64,000 nt of DNA from Babylonia areolata (lineage: Eukaryota; Mollusca; Gastropoda; Neogastropoda; Buccinidae), in NCBI RefSeq assembly GCF_041734735.1, contig NC_134878.1:11959140-12023139 (forward strand), given 5' to 3'. Positions within the stretch are counted from its first letter, which is position 1. Every line of letters begins with the position of its first letter. Under the pieces are notes generated by a model that searched no databases, had not been told where the DNA came from, and was given only the letters and a program-made list of their open reading frames with translations. A program made the translations under genes and the position numbers. Of the stretch, positions 29,001 through 35,645 are shown one piece after another.

Positions 29001-32000
29001 TAGGATGCGGGATAATCTGAGCGTATGGATCAAATTCCACACTTGTATTTATTTTCCTCCCATTTGCTAGACTTTGAGTGGTGGTCTGATGTGTCTTTTG
29101 GATGAGATGATAAACTGAGGTTCTTTTTGTGAGTTTATTTACAGCTTAGTATTTTGTGAAGGACTGTGACTCAATCAAAGAGGCAAGGTTGCACTGGCTC
29201 TTAGTGTTGCAGCCCTGGAGTCTAGTTGGTCTTTGAAGACCACCCCAACTGTCCTTAAAACCTCTTGGCCGAGAGTGGGGATGCAACTTGGGCAAAGAGT
29301 TGGATGAAGGGCTAGACAGACTCTCCACTATAACACACTCACACAGTTGAACTCAGTGTATGGTGGGTAACGTTTGATGTGATGAAATGGTGCATGGTTT
29401 CAGTGAGGACTTTGCCTCCCTGCTTGGAAGTGGGGACCTGACAGCCAAAGCATCCATCAAGGTGGAGGTGGAGGGGGCTTCCTTTGCTCACCTGTTGGCT
29501 CGCCTGTCCTTCTTCACACACTTCAGGGGTGAGTGCTGCTGTCTTTGTCTTTGGACACGTCTCTTGTCATCTGATGTGCCAGCAGAAGGCATGGAAACTT
29601 GTTTTAGTTACTCGCAGGCGCAGCTGATGATCTTTTGCTTTTACATTAGTGACTGTATGTCAAGAGTATTGGCTCAGGGTGGATGTGGGGTGGTGAGGGT
29701 GGGGGTATGTCGGGGCAAACTCTGATGAAGAAAATGTCTTAAACATGCATCACTTGTCCACAGGTTCATGACTGTATCAGGAAGGTCAGTTAACAAGAGA
29801 ATGGGCTCAGAACAGAATATGGGGTGATTCATTGCAGGAGTTATTCTGCTTCCTCTTACATGTTTTGGGGGAAAGATGTCTTTGGTAGTAAAGATCCTGA
29901 GTCTGGATATATACAGTAGGAAATTTCCTTTATTCAGAATCGGAAGTTCAAACTTGCCAGGAAGTATATTTCAGTGGTTTCTCGTCACTTTCCTCGACAA
30001 AACTGATACAGGAAAGTTTTGGGTTGGACAGGCTGTGAGTGAACTCTGTTGACAGCTGCATTGAAGTTAAGTCTGTTGCAACACCACGGTCAGGTGCTGT
30101 GGCCAGGCAACTTTAATGCAGCTATGAATGCAGTTCACCTACAGCCTACCAAAACAAGACTTTCCTTTTCCAGACAGACCACTAAAATATACCAGTAAGT
30201 TCAAACCTCCGATTTTGAAAAGATACCTTGTTCGCCAGAAATCTTACGTATACGTCGAAATGGTTACAAATGTGGAATGATGAATATGTTGTTCTTTGTA
30301 TGACATATTTCACAAAGTACATACTACTGTATTAATTGAGCAGGAAGGGTGCAAAATCAAACAAAGACATGAACATTTTGTTTAATGACAGTTGGATGAA
30401 TACATAAACATGTTGAATGTGTTTTGACAGTTGTATGAAGACATGAACATGCCATTGGATGTATTTATGACAGTTGTATGAAGACATGAACATGTTGTTG
30501 GATGTTTTGACTGTTGTATCAAGACATGTGGTTGGATGTTTTGACAGTTGTATGAAGACATGAACATGTTGTTGGATGTTTTGACAGTTGTATGAAGACA
30601 TGAACATGTTGTTGGATGTTTTGACAGTTGTATGAAGACATGAACATGTTGTTGGATGTTTTGACTGTTGTATCAGGACATGTGGTTGGATGTGTTTTGA
30701 CAGTTGTATGAAGACATGAACATGTTGGATGTTTTGACTGTTGTATCAGGACATGTGGTTGGATGTGTTTTGACAGTTGTATGAAGACATGTTGGATGTT
30801 TTGACAGTTGTATGAACACATGAACATGTTGTTGGATGTGTTTTGACAGTTGTATGAAGACATGAACATGCTGTTGGATGTGTTTTGACAGTTGTATGAA
30901 GACATAAACGTGTTGGATGTGTTTTGAGTTGTATGAAGAGAACATGCTGTTTGATATGTGTTTTGACAGTTGTTTGAAGACATAAACGTGTTGGATGTGT
31001 TTTGAGTTGTATGAAGAGAACATGTTGTTTGATGTGTGTTTTGATAGTTGTTTGAAGACATAAATGTTGGACGAGTTTTGACAGCTGTATGAGGACATGA
31101 ACATGTTGTTGGATGTGTTTTGACAGTTGTATGATGAGATGAACATGTTGTTGGATGTGTTTTGACAGTTGTATGATGAGATGAACATGTTGGATGTGTT
31201 TTGACAGTTGTATAATGAGATGAACATGTTGGATGTGTTCTGACAGTTGTATGATGAGATGAACATGTTGTTGGATGTGTTTTGACAGCTGTATGAACAC
31301 ATGAACTTGTTGGATGTGTTTTGACAGTTGTATGATGAGATGAACATGCTGTTGGATGTGTTTTGACAGTTGTGGAGCAGGTGGCAGAGAGTGCATCCTT
31401 GTTCAGTCGCTCCATCCAGGATCACCCTGTCTGTCTACTGGTGAAGATGGTGAGTCATAACTTTTGTCTTTTCATTGGATCGATTTATCGTAACCGACTT
31501 GTTGCTTTCTGAAAAATTCTTTTGTCAGTACAAGAACCTATGGTGAATGCGCTTTACTCTTTGTTGCTCCTCCTGTCTGCTGGAACAGCTGTCCACATCA
31601 TATCTGTTCATCTGACTGTCTTTCGCTTTTTCACTGAAAACTTTTCTTTTTTATTTTTTAAACCATCTCTGCCATTTGCTCTTCACTAAAATCTCATCTT
31701 TTGAAAACCTCTCTGTGAGCACATGTGTTATATTGTCTTACATTTTATTAGATACACAAGTATTTTGTCCTACTACTACATGTCATTAGACACATGTATT
31801 ATGTCCTCACACATGATTAGACACACATGTATTATGTCCTCATACAGCTTGTCATTAGTTAATATGTATTTTGTCCTCATACAGTATTTAATTATATACA
31901 CATGTATTGTCCTCATACTACATGTAGATACACATTAATCATTTCTTCGTGTACCATGTACTTAGATACATGCGTAACAAAGTCCCCACACATCATGTAC

Positions 32001-32258
32001 TTAGATACACGCGTAACAAAGTCCCCACACATCATGTACTTAGATACATGTGTAACAAGTCTCCACACATCATGTACTTAGATAGATGTGTAACAAGTCT
32101 CCACACATCATGTCATTGCCGTCTGTTTCCGGTCTTGCTTGCAGTCCAACGGTGCTCTGGCAGTGGACGGCAAAAGCACCGACAGCTCTTTTCTCTCCAA
32201 CATTCTAGAAGATGTGAGAAACGTGTGTGTGGAAACGGTGTCGTTGGCCCAGTCCTAG
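4308..32258 (+). CDS. AP3D1: AP-3 complex subunit delta, 3' part of gene (21 exons, 5' exons outside window)
   Basis: Large subunit of the AP-3 adaptor heterotetramer, which sorts transmembrane cargo from endosomes or Golgi to lysosomes and lysosome-related organelles. Exons: 4308-4356, 7205-7499, 9125-9251, 10316-10419, 11282-11513, 12790-12935, 14063-14167, 15386-15449, 16762-16915, 18649-18821, 20370-20449, 21078-21246, 22470-22631, 23966-24166, 25054-25236, 25683-25730, 26919-27056, 28697-28923, 29404-29528, 31370-31449, 32145-32258. All introns are GT-AG and every junction keeps phase, giving 991 residues plus TAG. Residues 1-300 of this part are the adaptin/HEAT trunk (KYLGLLAMS, CLDDKDESIRLRALDLLYGM, SNYQFVTNFEWYVSILVELT); about 300-530 the delta-specific region (GELNPVAAKAQRKVPVPEG, IDLSVPLHVPG, DPYKMLDINLD); about 480-750 a Lys/Glu-rich hinge with DLEFWLS; about 750-991 the C-terminal appendage, starting PPMSSYKLLAD. 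Recognised from remembered vertebrate AP3D1. Roughly 320 N-terminal residues are missing upstream; no exon for them was found in 1-4307. Confidence 0.97.
5648..6020 (+). repeat. diverged ~65-75 bp tandem repeat
   Basis: Five or six copies of a unit built on agacattcaggcagaaaaa, then agagaaagaact, then a T-rich stretch ending (c)cag or ttcag. The T-rich plus CAG end resembles a 3' splice site, but no exon is attached. Confidence 0.75.
6253..6725 (+). mobile_element. tRNA-derived SINE, body type 1 with tail b
   Basis: Pol III-like A box tagcagaatggttaagagg and B box ggttccaatcc in the head, then the shared body (ggatgagac, agcatgcac, gcaaaattctg). The tail (ctgctggtcaggcatctgcc, ggatttgtccaaacacagtg) is partly doubled, 6468-6576 and 6577-6695. 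Confidence 0.75.
6731..7165 (+). mobile_element. tRNA-derived SINE, second family
   Basis: Head tagccaagtggttaaag and gggttaaaatc resemble A and B boxes. Body gcgcctggtgggtaaagg and gatctcccaggtcaac is followed by gcacgttaaaggtcctgtaa and a (GAA)n tail. A ~55-60 bp block around 6868-6970 is duplicated in tandem. Another copy is at 21990-22330. Confidence 0.75.
7205..7499 (+). CDS. AP3D1: AP3D1 exon, trunk
   Basis: Residues 17-114 of the window part, LKYLGLLAMSR to QFVTNFE, ending TG| so that W is split. The open frame extends upstream to about 7144, but the acceptor tttttcag at 7197-7204 and the conserved start KYLGLLAMS set the boundary. The donor GTGAGT at 7500 is the first of a long series of copies. 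Confidence 0.97.
7478..8490 (+). repeat. tandem array carrying copies of the AP3D1 exon end and its 5' splice site
   Basis: About 18-19 copies, 45-65 bp each. Each holds a version of the last ~22 exon bases (tttgtcaccaactttgagtg) followed by gtgagt or a decayed form (gttagt, gctagt), then ttagagtgatgtagagt. Copies nearest the exon keep GTGAGT; most distal ones (8194-8480) read gctagt. Confidence 0.9.
8491..9124 (+). other. AP3D1 intron, remainder
   Basis: Short cacatac/catacata-like simple sequence at 8700-8790, and a weak gtgcactgaggtgtg-type repeat at 9025-9110 directly before the acceptor. No gene seen. Confidence 0.6.
9125..9251 (+). CDS. AP3D1: AP3D1 exon, trunk
   Basis: Encodes (W)YVSILVELTRMEGTRHG through FAVSQM. 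Acceptor acag 9121-9124, donor gtatgt 9252. Completes the tryptophan codon of the preceding exon. Confidence 0.97.
9675..9990 (-). mobile_element. SINE, body type 1 with tail b, reverse orientation
   Basis: Reads on the plus strand as cagatgcctgaccagcag, then acctatcagagtgaatttt, tgcgccaaatgtttgctgca and a decayed head near gggattcaaactcaaac (reverse B box). Same order as other copies on this strand. Confidence 0.7.
10050..10339 (+). repeat. three copies of the AP3D1 acceptor junction
   Basis: Units at 10050-10106, 10145-10203 and 10280-10339 share tatcccagctgttgtg, gaggac, a gtacag acceptor and a version of the exon start to ctctcac. Copies 1 and 2 are each followed by (ATT)n/(GTT)n; copy 3 is the real exon. 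Copy 1 has lost the AG. Confidence 0.85.
10316..10419 (+). CDS. AP3D1: AP3D1 exon, trunk
   Basis: Encodes AILLENSHLLANNSQRNGIC through WICGEFS plus GA. Acceptor at 10314-10315, donor gtgagt at 10420. The first 27 bases also occur, with four substitutions, behind a second acceptor at 10180-10181 in the intron. Confidence 0.96.
10420..11281 (+). other. AP3D1 intron with duplicated acceptor block
   Basis: T-rich sequence to about 10700, gttgtacgagtttgtgtgtg-like doublet near 10735-10785, then a tandem pair of ~84-100 bp blocks (11098-11197, 11198-11281), each ending in caccag. Confidence 0.75.
11098..11281 (+). repeat. two-copy acceptor duplication
   Basis: Both units run aca(t)agagaatacaracwcattg, ctgtaaaaa, atgtaaccat, ccctgtct, C-rich tract, caccag. 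AGs are at 11196-11197 and 11280-11281; both are followed by ACA. Confidence 0.85.
11282..11513 (+). CDS. AP3D1: AP3D1 exon, trunk
   Basis: Encodes (E)HLKEPQQTLEAMLRPK through SGDLEVQER. Acceptor caccag ends at 11281; donor gtgaga at 11514. A duplicated acceptor lies at 11196-11197. Confidence 0.96.
11690..12340 (-). mobile_element. SINE, body type 1 with tail b, internally expanded
   Basis: Reverse-oriented: tail at 11700-11800 (tcaaggagttgtcactgagt, gctacaccacgtctgctagg), body at 12120-12250, head with gggattcaaacccagac at 12275-12295. Between tail and body sits a five-copy 69 bp array. Confidence 0.8.
11779..12123 (+). repeat. 69 bp tandem repeat inside a SINE
   Basis: Five copies of a 69 bp unit (gatccaatgtgtttgtcagg, ccttgaatgcaggtttatat, ttgtgtacctatcagagtgg). 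The period is a multiple of 3, so it looks like a repeated open frame, but it is SINE sequence. Confidence 0.92.
12790..12935 (+). CDS. AP3D1: AP3D1 exon, trunk/delta-specific border
   Basis: Encodes ACSMLALVKYVIKIRDKG through AGELNPVAAKAQRKVPVPEG, with the last G split. GELNPVA and KVPVPEG are hallmark AP-3 delta peptides. Confidence 0.96.
12990..13375 (-). mobile_element. SINE, body type 1 with tail a, reverse orientation
   Basis: Plus-strand order: gtcacagtggatttttctgt, aattcaggctgctgtcttct, gtgcatcactaca, a C-run, tgccaggaacagccctt, then the head near 13310-13370. Closely follows the copy at 41290-41680. Confidence 0.75.
13643..13987 (+). mobile_element. LINE 3' end, degenerate
   Basis: One frame reads RNVQSSYLLCPLCKELNEDE, VHFVLKCPVL, FGFNLLMASTDDRVTRNLAI and LYKAFHLRDVVMS, the Cys/His C-terminal domain of Jockey/CR1-like non-LTR elements. 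It has internal stops and is 5'-truncated; the tail ends aataaaccatctgaatctga. Confidence 0.85.
14063..14167 (+). CDS. AP3D1: AP3D1 exon, acidic linker
   Basis: Encodes (G)LDLDAWINQPESDSSEEEE then a less conserved Gly/Phe/Ser stretch ending SDEH. LDLDAWIN.P.SDS matches the vertebrate protein. Acceptor ttgcag, donor gtgagc. Confidence 0.95.
14168..15385 (+). other. AP3D1 intron, unremarkable
   Basis: A/G-rich run at 14264-14300, G-run at 14640-14655, no gene or repeat recognised. Confidence 0.6.
15386..15449 (+). CDS. AP3D1: AP3D1 exon, variable linker
   Basis: Encodes (R)TTYQLESSKPAPELTPEEIE and K. Acceptor tgcag and donor gtgagt are strong, and the exon restores phase between its neighbours (phase 2 in, phase 0 out). 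Confidence 0.88.
15945..16510 (+). mobile_element. SINE tail c fragment followed by a dispersed repeat
   Basis: 15945-16050 matches tail c (gctgagcgcctaaaggcagc, ggtaggcagcgtgttgtgta). From 16040 a different repeat begins, (gga)n aattttgtttaatgtcccgt cacacat, also seen at 12360-12425. The stretch ends near 16475 with cttagagtttggtctctgac, again tail-c-like. Confidence 0.55.
16510..16761 (-). mobile_element. probable LINE 3' tail fragment
   Basis: ttcagttcaaaaacacttta tttatcc at 16520-16545 read in reverse is a typical adenine-rich non-LTR element tail. No coding part recognised. Ends before the exon at 16762. Confidence 0.35.
16762..16915 (+). CDS. AP3D1: AP3D1 exon, delta-specific region
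   Basis: Encodes RREARRTEQEHNPHYLKDD through IPVAAIDLSVPLHVP plus G. REARK.EQ.NNP.Y and V.QIDLSVPL.VPG are conserved in AP-3 delta. Confidence 0.95.
16988..17034 (+). repeat. (CT)n microsatellite
   Basis: About 22 uninterrupted CT units, 70 bp into the intron after the exon at 16762-16915. Confidence 0.95.
17510..17712 (+). repeat. ~55-60 bp tandem repeat, about four copies
   Basis: Unit gactttagttgactggttga, ggggtcatgctgaacagaca, gtatat. Diverged copies begin near 17518, 17570, 17619 and 17668. Confidence 0.8.
17885..18660 (+). repeat. ~115 bp array carrying copies of the AP3D1 acceptor
   Basis: The junction word aggactgtc is at 18301, 18417, 18531 and 18647 (116, 114, 116 bp apart); only the last is the exon start. 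Units run gagcatcaagtctaaagtat, ttggygctggggagcgttcc, tcataatgaaacttggtggc, aaaagagttaaagagatttg, then a T/G-rich tract and acag. A diverged, partial copy is at 17892-17945. Confidence 0.92.
18649..18821 (+). CDS. AP3D1: AP3D1 exon, basic region
   Basis: Encodes (G)LSSSDKYMQLEKAEGR, a Lys/Arg run, ESESDEDLEQMHA and ends VLDAPD. Acceptor gtatgtag at 18641-18648 is the last and least canonical of a series of similar acceptors upstream (TAG rather than CAG). Confidence 0.94.
18822..20369 (+). other. AP3D1 intron with microsatellites and SINE fragment
   Basis: (CT)n and TA-rich sequence at 18955-19003, (TA)n at 19091-19149, and a reverse SINE head fragment at 19310-19440 (gggagagagcaggattcaaa, cccagaccctcacggacac). 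The rest shows nothing recognisable. Confidence 0.7.
19091..19149. repeat. (TA)n microsatellite
   Basis: About 29 AT units without interruption. Confidence 0.95.
20370..20449 (+). CDS. AP3D1: AP3D1 exon
   Basis: Encodes GAEAASDKEDDGDGKDPYKM then LDINLDA (last A split). DPY.(A/M)LDI(D/N)LD is a conserved AP-3 delta motif. Confidence 0.95.
20450..21077 (+). other. AP3D1 intron with (CA)n
   Basis: CA-rich from 20920, pure (CA)n about 20980-21014. Directly before the acceptor, tatatcttgtgaa occurs twice 18 bp apart (about 21044 and 21062). Confidence 0.7.
21078..21246 (+). CDS. AP3D1: AP3D1 exon, Lys-rich hinge
   Basis: Encodes PLRDDETLPVRTHRIVVDEP and a C-terminal run of KHKK/KDKEKK repeats. 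P.KHR-like residues follow the conserved PL-D motif. Donor gtcagt at 21247. Confidence 0.94.
21247..22469 (+). other. AP3D1 intron with GT/GA microsatellite and SINE
   Basis: (GT)n-(GA)n at 21476-21541, GT-rich sequence at 21815-21862, and a SINE of the second family at 21990-22330. Confidence 0.7.
21990..22330 (+). mobile_element. tRNA-derived SINE, second family
   Basis: gtgggtagagcctgggcttt and ggttttgaatcctga form A/B-box-like head; gggtggagattttcctgata, acatgaacatacccatttgg and acgtgggtgatgcagcctat follow the order of the 6731-7165 copy. Confidence 0.7.
22470..22631 (+). CDS. AP3D1: AP3D1 exon, hinge
   Basis: Encodes KKKRSKSESHEENGPSLLLA through HGKNEEA: basic then acidic, low complexity. 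Phase 0 at both ends, so skipping it would keep frame. Confidence 0.92.
22632..23965 (+). other. AP3D1 intron
   Basis: No gene recognised. G-run at 23861-23887; 23700-23830 ends in aataaagatgtattgtattg, which could be a LINE tail, not confirmed. Confidence 0.5.
23966..24166 (+). CDS. AP3D1: AP3D1 exon, hinge with DLEFWLS motif
   Basis: Encodes DLEFWLSGNDGTEEKGMD, an Ala/Pro/Thr stretch and SEEEDHAPRETEE. DL(D/E)FWLS is conserved in vertebrate AP-3 delta. Phase 0 at both ends. Confidence 0.94.
24167..25053 (+). other. AP3D1 intron
   Basis: CA-rich simple sequence at 24587-24672; nothing else recognised. Confidence 0.6.
25054..25236 (+). CDS. AP3D1: AP3D1 exon, Lys-rich hinge
   Basis: Encodes KHKKKKDKKSKKDKERKEKK and further Lys/Glu residues, then ITTPSKENLPPSQQPTPMEV. 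The basic half resembles the end of the exon at 21078. Phase 0 at both ends. Confidence 0.93.
25237..26918 (+). other. two AP3D1 introns around the micro-exon
   Basis: The first (25237-25682) shows nothing. The second holds (GT)n at 25759-25792, (TA)n-(T)n at 26034-26092 and, at 26590-26745, two tandem partial SINE tail c copies (gctcctaaggacagctgtga, gcttctaaggacagctgtaa). Confidence 0.65.
25683..25730 (+). CDS. AP3D1: AP3D1 micro-exon at start of appendage
   Basis: Sixteen codons, PMSSYKLLADNASIKL, matching the conserved PPMSSY.LLAE...IK start of the AP-3 delta appendage. Acceptor ttacag, donor gtaagt. Confidence 0.95.
26919..27056 (+). CDS. AP3D1: AP3D1 exon, appendage
   Basis: Encodes TYEVRINHQRSNQVVVSMVF through LEFNVLDTLNTKLIRG. 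The NVLDTLN.K peptide is strongly conserved. Confidence 0.96.
27057..28696 (+). other. AP3D1 intron
   Basis: Poly(A) at 27365-27389, A- and C-rich stretch 27985-28065, (ATTGT)n at 28498-28522, then a reverse SINE tail a (28530-28670) ending close to the acceptor. The open stretch at 27658-27915 has no recognised similarity. Confidence 0.6.
28530..28670 (-). mobile_element. SINE tail a fragment, reverse orientation
   Basis: gtcacaacagatttctccgt, gaaattcgggctgccctccc, gtgcatcgctacactgagag and tgtatttgttttcctatt match 41309-41425 base for base apart from scattered changes. Confidence 0.8.
28697..28923 (+). CDS. AP3D1: AP3D1 exon, appendage
   Basis: Encodes LGQNHNDAVKVPFTLPPGAQ through RIHLPCCSYLLTSPCK plus AG. 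VPF.LPPG, EK.DFR and CSSYL.T.PC-type residues are family hallmarks. Acceptor ccccag lies about 25 bases past a SINE-derived stretch. Confidence 0.96.
28966..29150 (+). mobile_element. SINE body type 1, head and partial body
   Basis: ctggcctggtggtaatgcgt (A-box region), ggatcaaattccacac (B-box region), then gagtggtggtctgatgtgtc and ggatgagatgataaactgag, as in the 54350 copy. Confidence 0.7.
29404..29528 (+). CDS. AP3D1: AP3D1 exon, appendage
   Basis: Encodes (S)EDFASLLGSGDLTAKASIKV through LLARLSFFTHFR plus G. Matches the vertebrate DAFAKLLESGDL region. Confidence 0.96.
29529..30364 (+). other. AP3D1 intron, unique part
   Basis: A loose inverted similarity exists around gaaagttttgggttggacag (30013) and aaaacaagactttccttttc (30152). 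No gene. Confidence 0.45.
30365..31375 (+). repeat. ~38-45 bp array carrying copies of the AP3D1 acceptor
   Basis: About 24 copies of ggatgtgttttgacagttgt followed by atgaagacatgaacatgttg. The last ttttgacag (31361-31369) is the real acceptor and its ttgt begins the exon. Most copies keep the T-rich tract and CAG; some read gactg or gagttg instead. Confidence 0.95.
31370..31449 (+). CDS. AP3D1: AP3D1 exon, appendage
   Basis: Encodes (V)VEQVAESASLFSRSIQDHPV and CLLVKM. Its acceptor ttttgacag is the last of about two dozen near-identical copies in the intron before it. Confidence 0.96.
31715..32115 (+). repeat. 39-45 bp tandem repeat before the last AP3D1 exon
   Basis: Four clear copies (31955-32112) of catgtacttagatacatgcg then taacaaagtccccacacat, preceded by older copies on acacatgtattatgtcctca (31780-31930). 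The acceptor at 32144 is not part of the unit. Confidence 0.85.
32145..32258 (+). CDS. AP3D1: AP3D1 last coding exon
   Basis: Encodes SNGALAVDGKSTDSSFLSNI LEDVRN (conserved SVDGK.SD..LLSNLLE) and then a tail CVETVSLAQS before TAG at 32256-32258. The tail is a few residues longer than the vertebrate end. Confidence 0.96.
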   Translation, partial: SNGALAVDGKSTDSSFLSNILEDVRNVCVETVSLAQS

Positions 32259-32669
32259 CGTCCACACAGACACACACACCCAGGTCCCCTCCCTCTGCAG
32301 CGCACCACTGCAGACAGGTGTGAGGAGGACAAGGCTGAGTGGACCCACCCACCACTGCTGCTGGGCTGTGGGGTGCAGCGGACTGTGATCAAGTTGTGCC
32401 GTGCTGAAGCTTGGCTACCATCACCACCACCACCACCACTACTATCACCACCGCCGCCCCTGACTGTGATAACCTGGGTCCTTACAAGTTACTGCGGCAT
32501 ATGGCCAAACCCTTTTTTTTTTTTTTTTTTTTAACCCCTCTCTCCAGATGAGTAAAGTAACATAAGGCAGAAAATGGTGGGCTCTGCTGCAGTGATCAGG
32601 TTGCAAATGCTCTGAATTGTTTGAAGTGTGTGTGATTGTGTGTGTGTATGATGTTCTTGTTTTTTTTTT

Positions 32670-32915
32670 TCCCCTGATGGTTAGCATTGTGAGTGTACTA
32701 GATTGTTGCATGTGATTGCGTGGTTATGGTTGTGTGGACTTGTTTGGTCGTTATTTTAAAATTTCCTCGATGGTTAGTTTTTGTTTTTTTTGTGATTGCA
32801 CTGAGCTGTTCATGTGTTAAGACTGTGGTATGGTTGTGTGGATTTCACCCAGATGATTAGTTTTGTGAATGTACTGGATTGTTTGTGTTTGTTGTATGGT
32901 TGTGTGTCCCTGCCC
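32670..32915 (+). repeat. diverged repeats in AP3D1 3' UTR
   Basis: Three copies of gatggttagtttgtg, a short linker with actrgattgtt, and gtatggttgtgtg, beginning about 32678, 32768 and 32852. Confidence 0.6.
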
Positions 32916-35342
32916 CCCTCCAATGAGGAAGGGTATGTACTTTATTCATAAGCCTTTCATCAGCCATGCATATTTCCTTGTTGCTGCTCCATTTTGCAGA
33001 ACAGACAATGTAAGTCGATCCGTTACTGATTGCAGATTTTAAAAGTTTGAGGGGGAGCTCCTTGATGATAAAACTAAATTTGTTGAAGTTCAGAGTTAAC
33101 GTGTTCCACCTGTATTGCAATTGTCTTTCTGTTGGTTTGTTATTATTATTCTGCATTTCTTAAATGGAACCTTCAGTCAGAGTATAAATGATATAATAAT
33201 ATACAAAGGTGATTTTTCATGAAATATCCAGTCATGATATTTCAGTTGTTTTCAACATATGAAAAAAATGCATGGATAAGGCATTCTGATCCGATCGATG
33301 GTCTGTAGTCTCAAAACCTGAAAAATATGTCATATTTGTGAGACACATACTCATGAAATTCTTGCTTTTGTTTGTGAATTCTTGGCATAAATGTGGAAGC
33401 TGCATGGAGTGAGCAATGGTGGTGAAACAGGCAAAGCATGGGTTTATGTCTCCAGTTGTCACAGTATAACTGATGGCCACTGTTGTATTGATCTGTGTTC
33501 AGGTACAAAGTGTACCATTCGTTACTTTGTTATTATTGACTAAATAATGGGTAAGGAAGACATTTGTGTGGAAAATGTATAATTAAAAAAAAAAAAAAAA
33601 ATTATCTGTGGAAAAGTTCATGATTAAGCCTCATTTTCAGTGTATCAGCGTTAATTGATGTGCTTTGTGCACCATACTGTAAACATTGTTCATCATTGAT
33701 GTGTATTACATGCCCAGTAATATACCTGACCTCAGTGCAATAATTTGGCTGTTGGCATGCTTTGATGAGGCAAGCTTGCCACTTGTCCCAAATTTTGGGA
33801 CAGAAAAGTTGAATGTTTGGCAGTTATAAATTGGCAAAAACGTTTGTGTCCATTTTTGCCTGTGTTCCGCAATATTATTATGGGACAGCAGGATGACCAA
33901 GAGTGTTCTTGGGCTGACATGTCTGCATTGCTAGGTGAACAATGGTTAGGAGTGAAACTATTTCAGTGGTTATAAGGGTGAGTTAACTTGACTTTAACGT
34001 GAGCAGCATGTCAAAAGTCTGCCATCATGCCTTGGTTCTTCCCCTCCCCAAGTTTAGTTGCTGGCATTTGCTGCTTTTTAACATGAACTGCTCAGCTGTA
34101 AAATGACTGCTGATGTACACACGCTGCAGATTTTTTTGGTACATTTCCACATCATTGGAGCTTTTTTTTTTTTTTTTTTTTAGTATTGCTTTAGGAAGTG
34201 GCAGTAGAATAGTGGGAGGTTAAGTGGGTATACTAAGTTGCAGGACAAATGTGAAGGATTATGCTCCTGTTTTGTATGTTGAGAGGTTTTTTTTTTGTCT
34301 CCTTGTTCATCGTGAACACCTTGGAGATAAGCCATTATGCTGAACAGGGTGATCTGTTGGACACGATTCCTCAGGTCTGTGCAGTTCATTTTCTTGCTGG
34401 GGTTGTGAGTGTTGGCCACATCTTTCTTGTGCTTCTGTGGTCCCTGCGGTGCTGAAGAGTAGTAAAGAGTGCTCAATAGACAATGGTAATCTAGTGATAA
34501 GACCTGGGAATGTGATCAGTTTTTTTTTTTTTTAATAAAGACCAAAATATTTTTAGAAGGAAGATCATAAGTGCCAGTTCTTGCATCTGTATAAGTACTA
34601 TCTGAGCAAGGAAAAAAAATATCAGAAACAAAATATGTATGTCTGACTATTATGGCAGTCTGTCTGTCTCAGCAAAATATAATCTGTGTTATGCGCATAC
34701 ATCATGGCATTTGTCTTAGCAAAAGGACTGGTCATGGCTGTTGAAAATTTTGTCTGCTTATAATCACAAAGTTGAAAGAATAGAGGCAGCGAAGACATGC
34801 AGAAGCATTGTAGAATTCTAGGGGATGTTCATATTAGAAATTAGGTCTGGTACTAAGAAGTTTATCACAGCAGCACCTGGGAGCTTCAAAATTTGTGTCA
34901 GAAGTTGGCACAGCTCATTTTTTGTCTGCATTAACTATGGTCAGCTGTTTCTGTCTTGATGGAGCCACTTTGTCACATGATCGAGAGAAATGTCCATTGC
35001 TTTGATTCCATTTACTGTTTGACATTTACCTACTTGAATGAGTGTTATTGATTGAGTTGCCTTTCATTATACGGTATCATGAAGGCAACTGGATTAGCTG
35101 TGTCGTTCATGTTAAAGGCATTTCTGTGACACATTCTGTGCTAGTCATTGCTGTACTTTATGAAAAGATTATCATTCAGGGGATGTGAAGGATGGAATGA
35201 CTTAAAGGTCCTGCATGATTTAGATCAAGTTGCCCTGGGGCGAAAGTGTATCAACAAAATTTGGGCATTTGTTTCTGGAAAGTATGTGTGTCCAATCGTT
35301 GCAATGTTTCATGCTCAAGTGCACATCGGTTTGGTCAGGCTT

Positions 35343-35575
35343 TTAACTCTCTCCATACGAATGGCGAAAGAGACGACGTTAATAGCGTTTCACCCCATTT
35401 ACCATCATCAAAATATTGCAAGCGGAAGGCGCTTATACTGAAGAGGTGAATGTTGACAAAGAATACCACAATACTGACGACGGAAGCTAAAGGTTGGGTC
35501 ATTCAGACACCCACTGGGACATCCGAGGGGTCTGTGTAGAGGAGAAGAGAGGAGTGGCCGTACTGAGTGAGTTAA
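35343..35575. mobile_element. MITE-like element with TTAA ends
   Basis: Ends are TTAACTCTCTCCATACG and, inverted, TTAACTCACTCAGTACGG, matching at 14 of 17 positions; TTAA at both ends fits a piggyBac-type target duplication. About 233 bp, no coding capacity, within the AP3D1 3' UTR. Confidence 0.6.
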
Positions 35576-35645
35576 GATTGCATCCCACAATTACTGAACA
35601 ATGGGGGGAAAAAGGACGTCTTACCAATAATATGCTTTGCTGCAT

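Noticed and set aside
30365-31375. CRISPR-like array
   Set aside because: Units are contiguous with no unique spacers, the DNA is a eukaryotic intron, and no cas gene is present.
30519-31425. Three overlapping long minus-strand frames (216-298 codons) rich in His/Thr/Cys repeats
   Set aside because: They are the antisense of the ~40 bp acceptor array; the apparent repeat protein follows from the tandem unit lacking stops.
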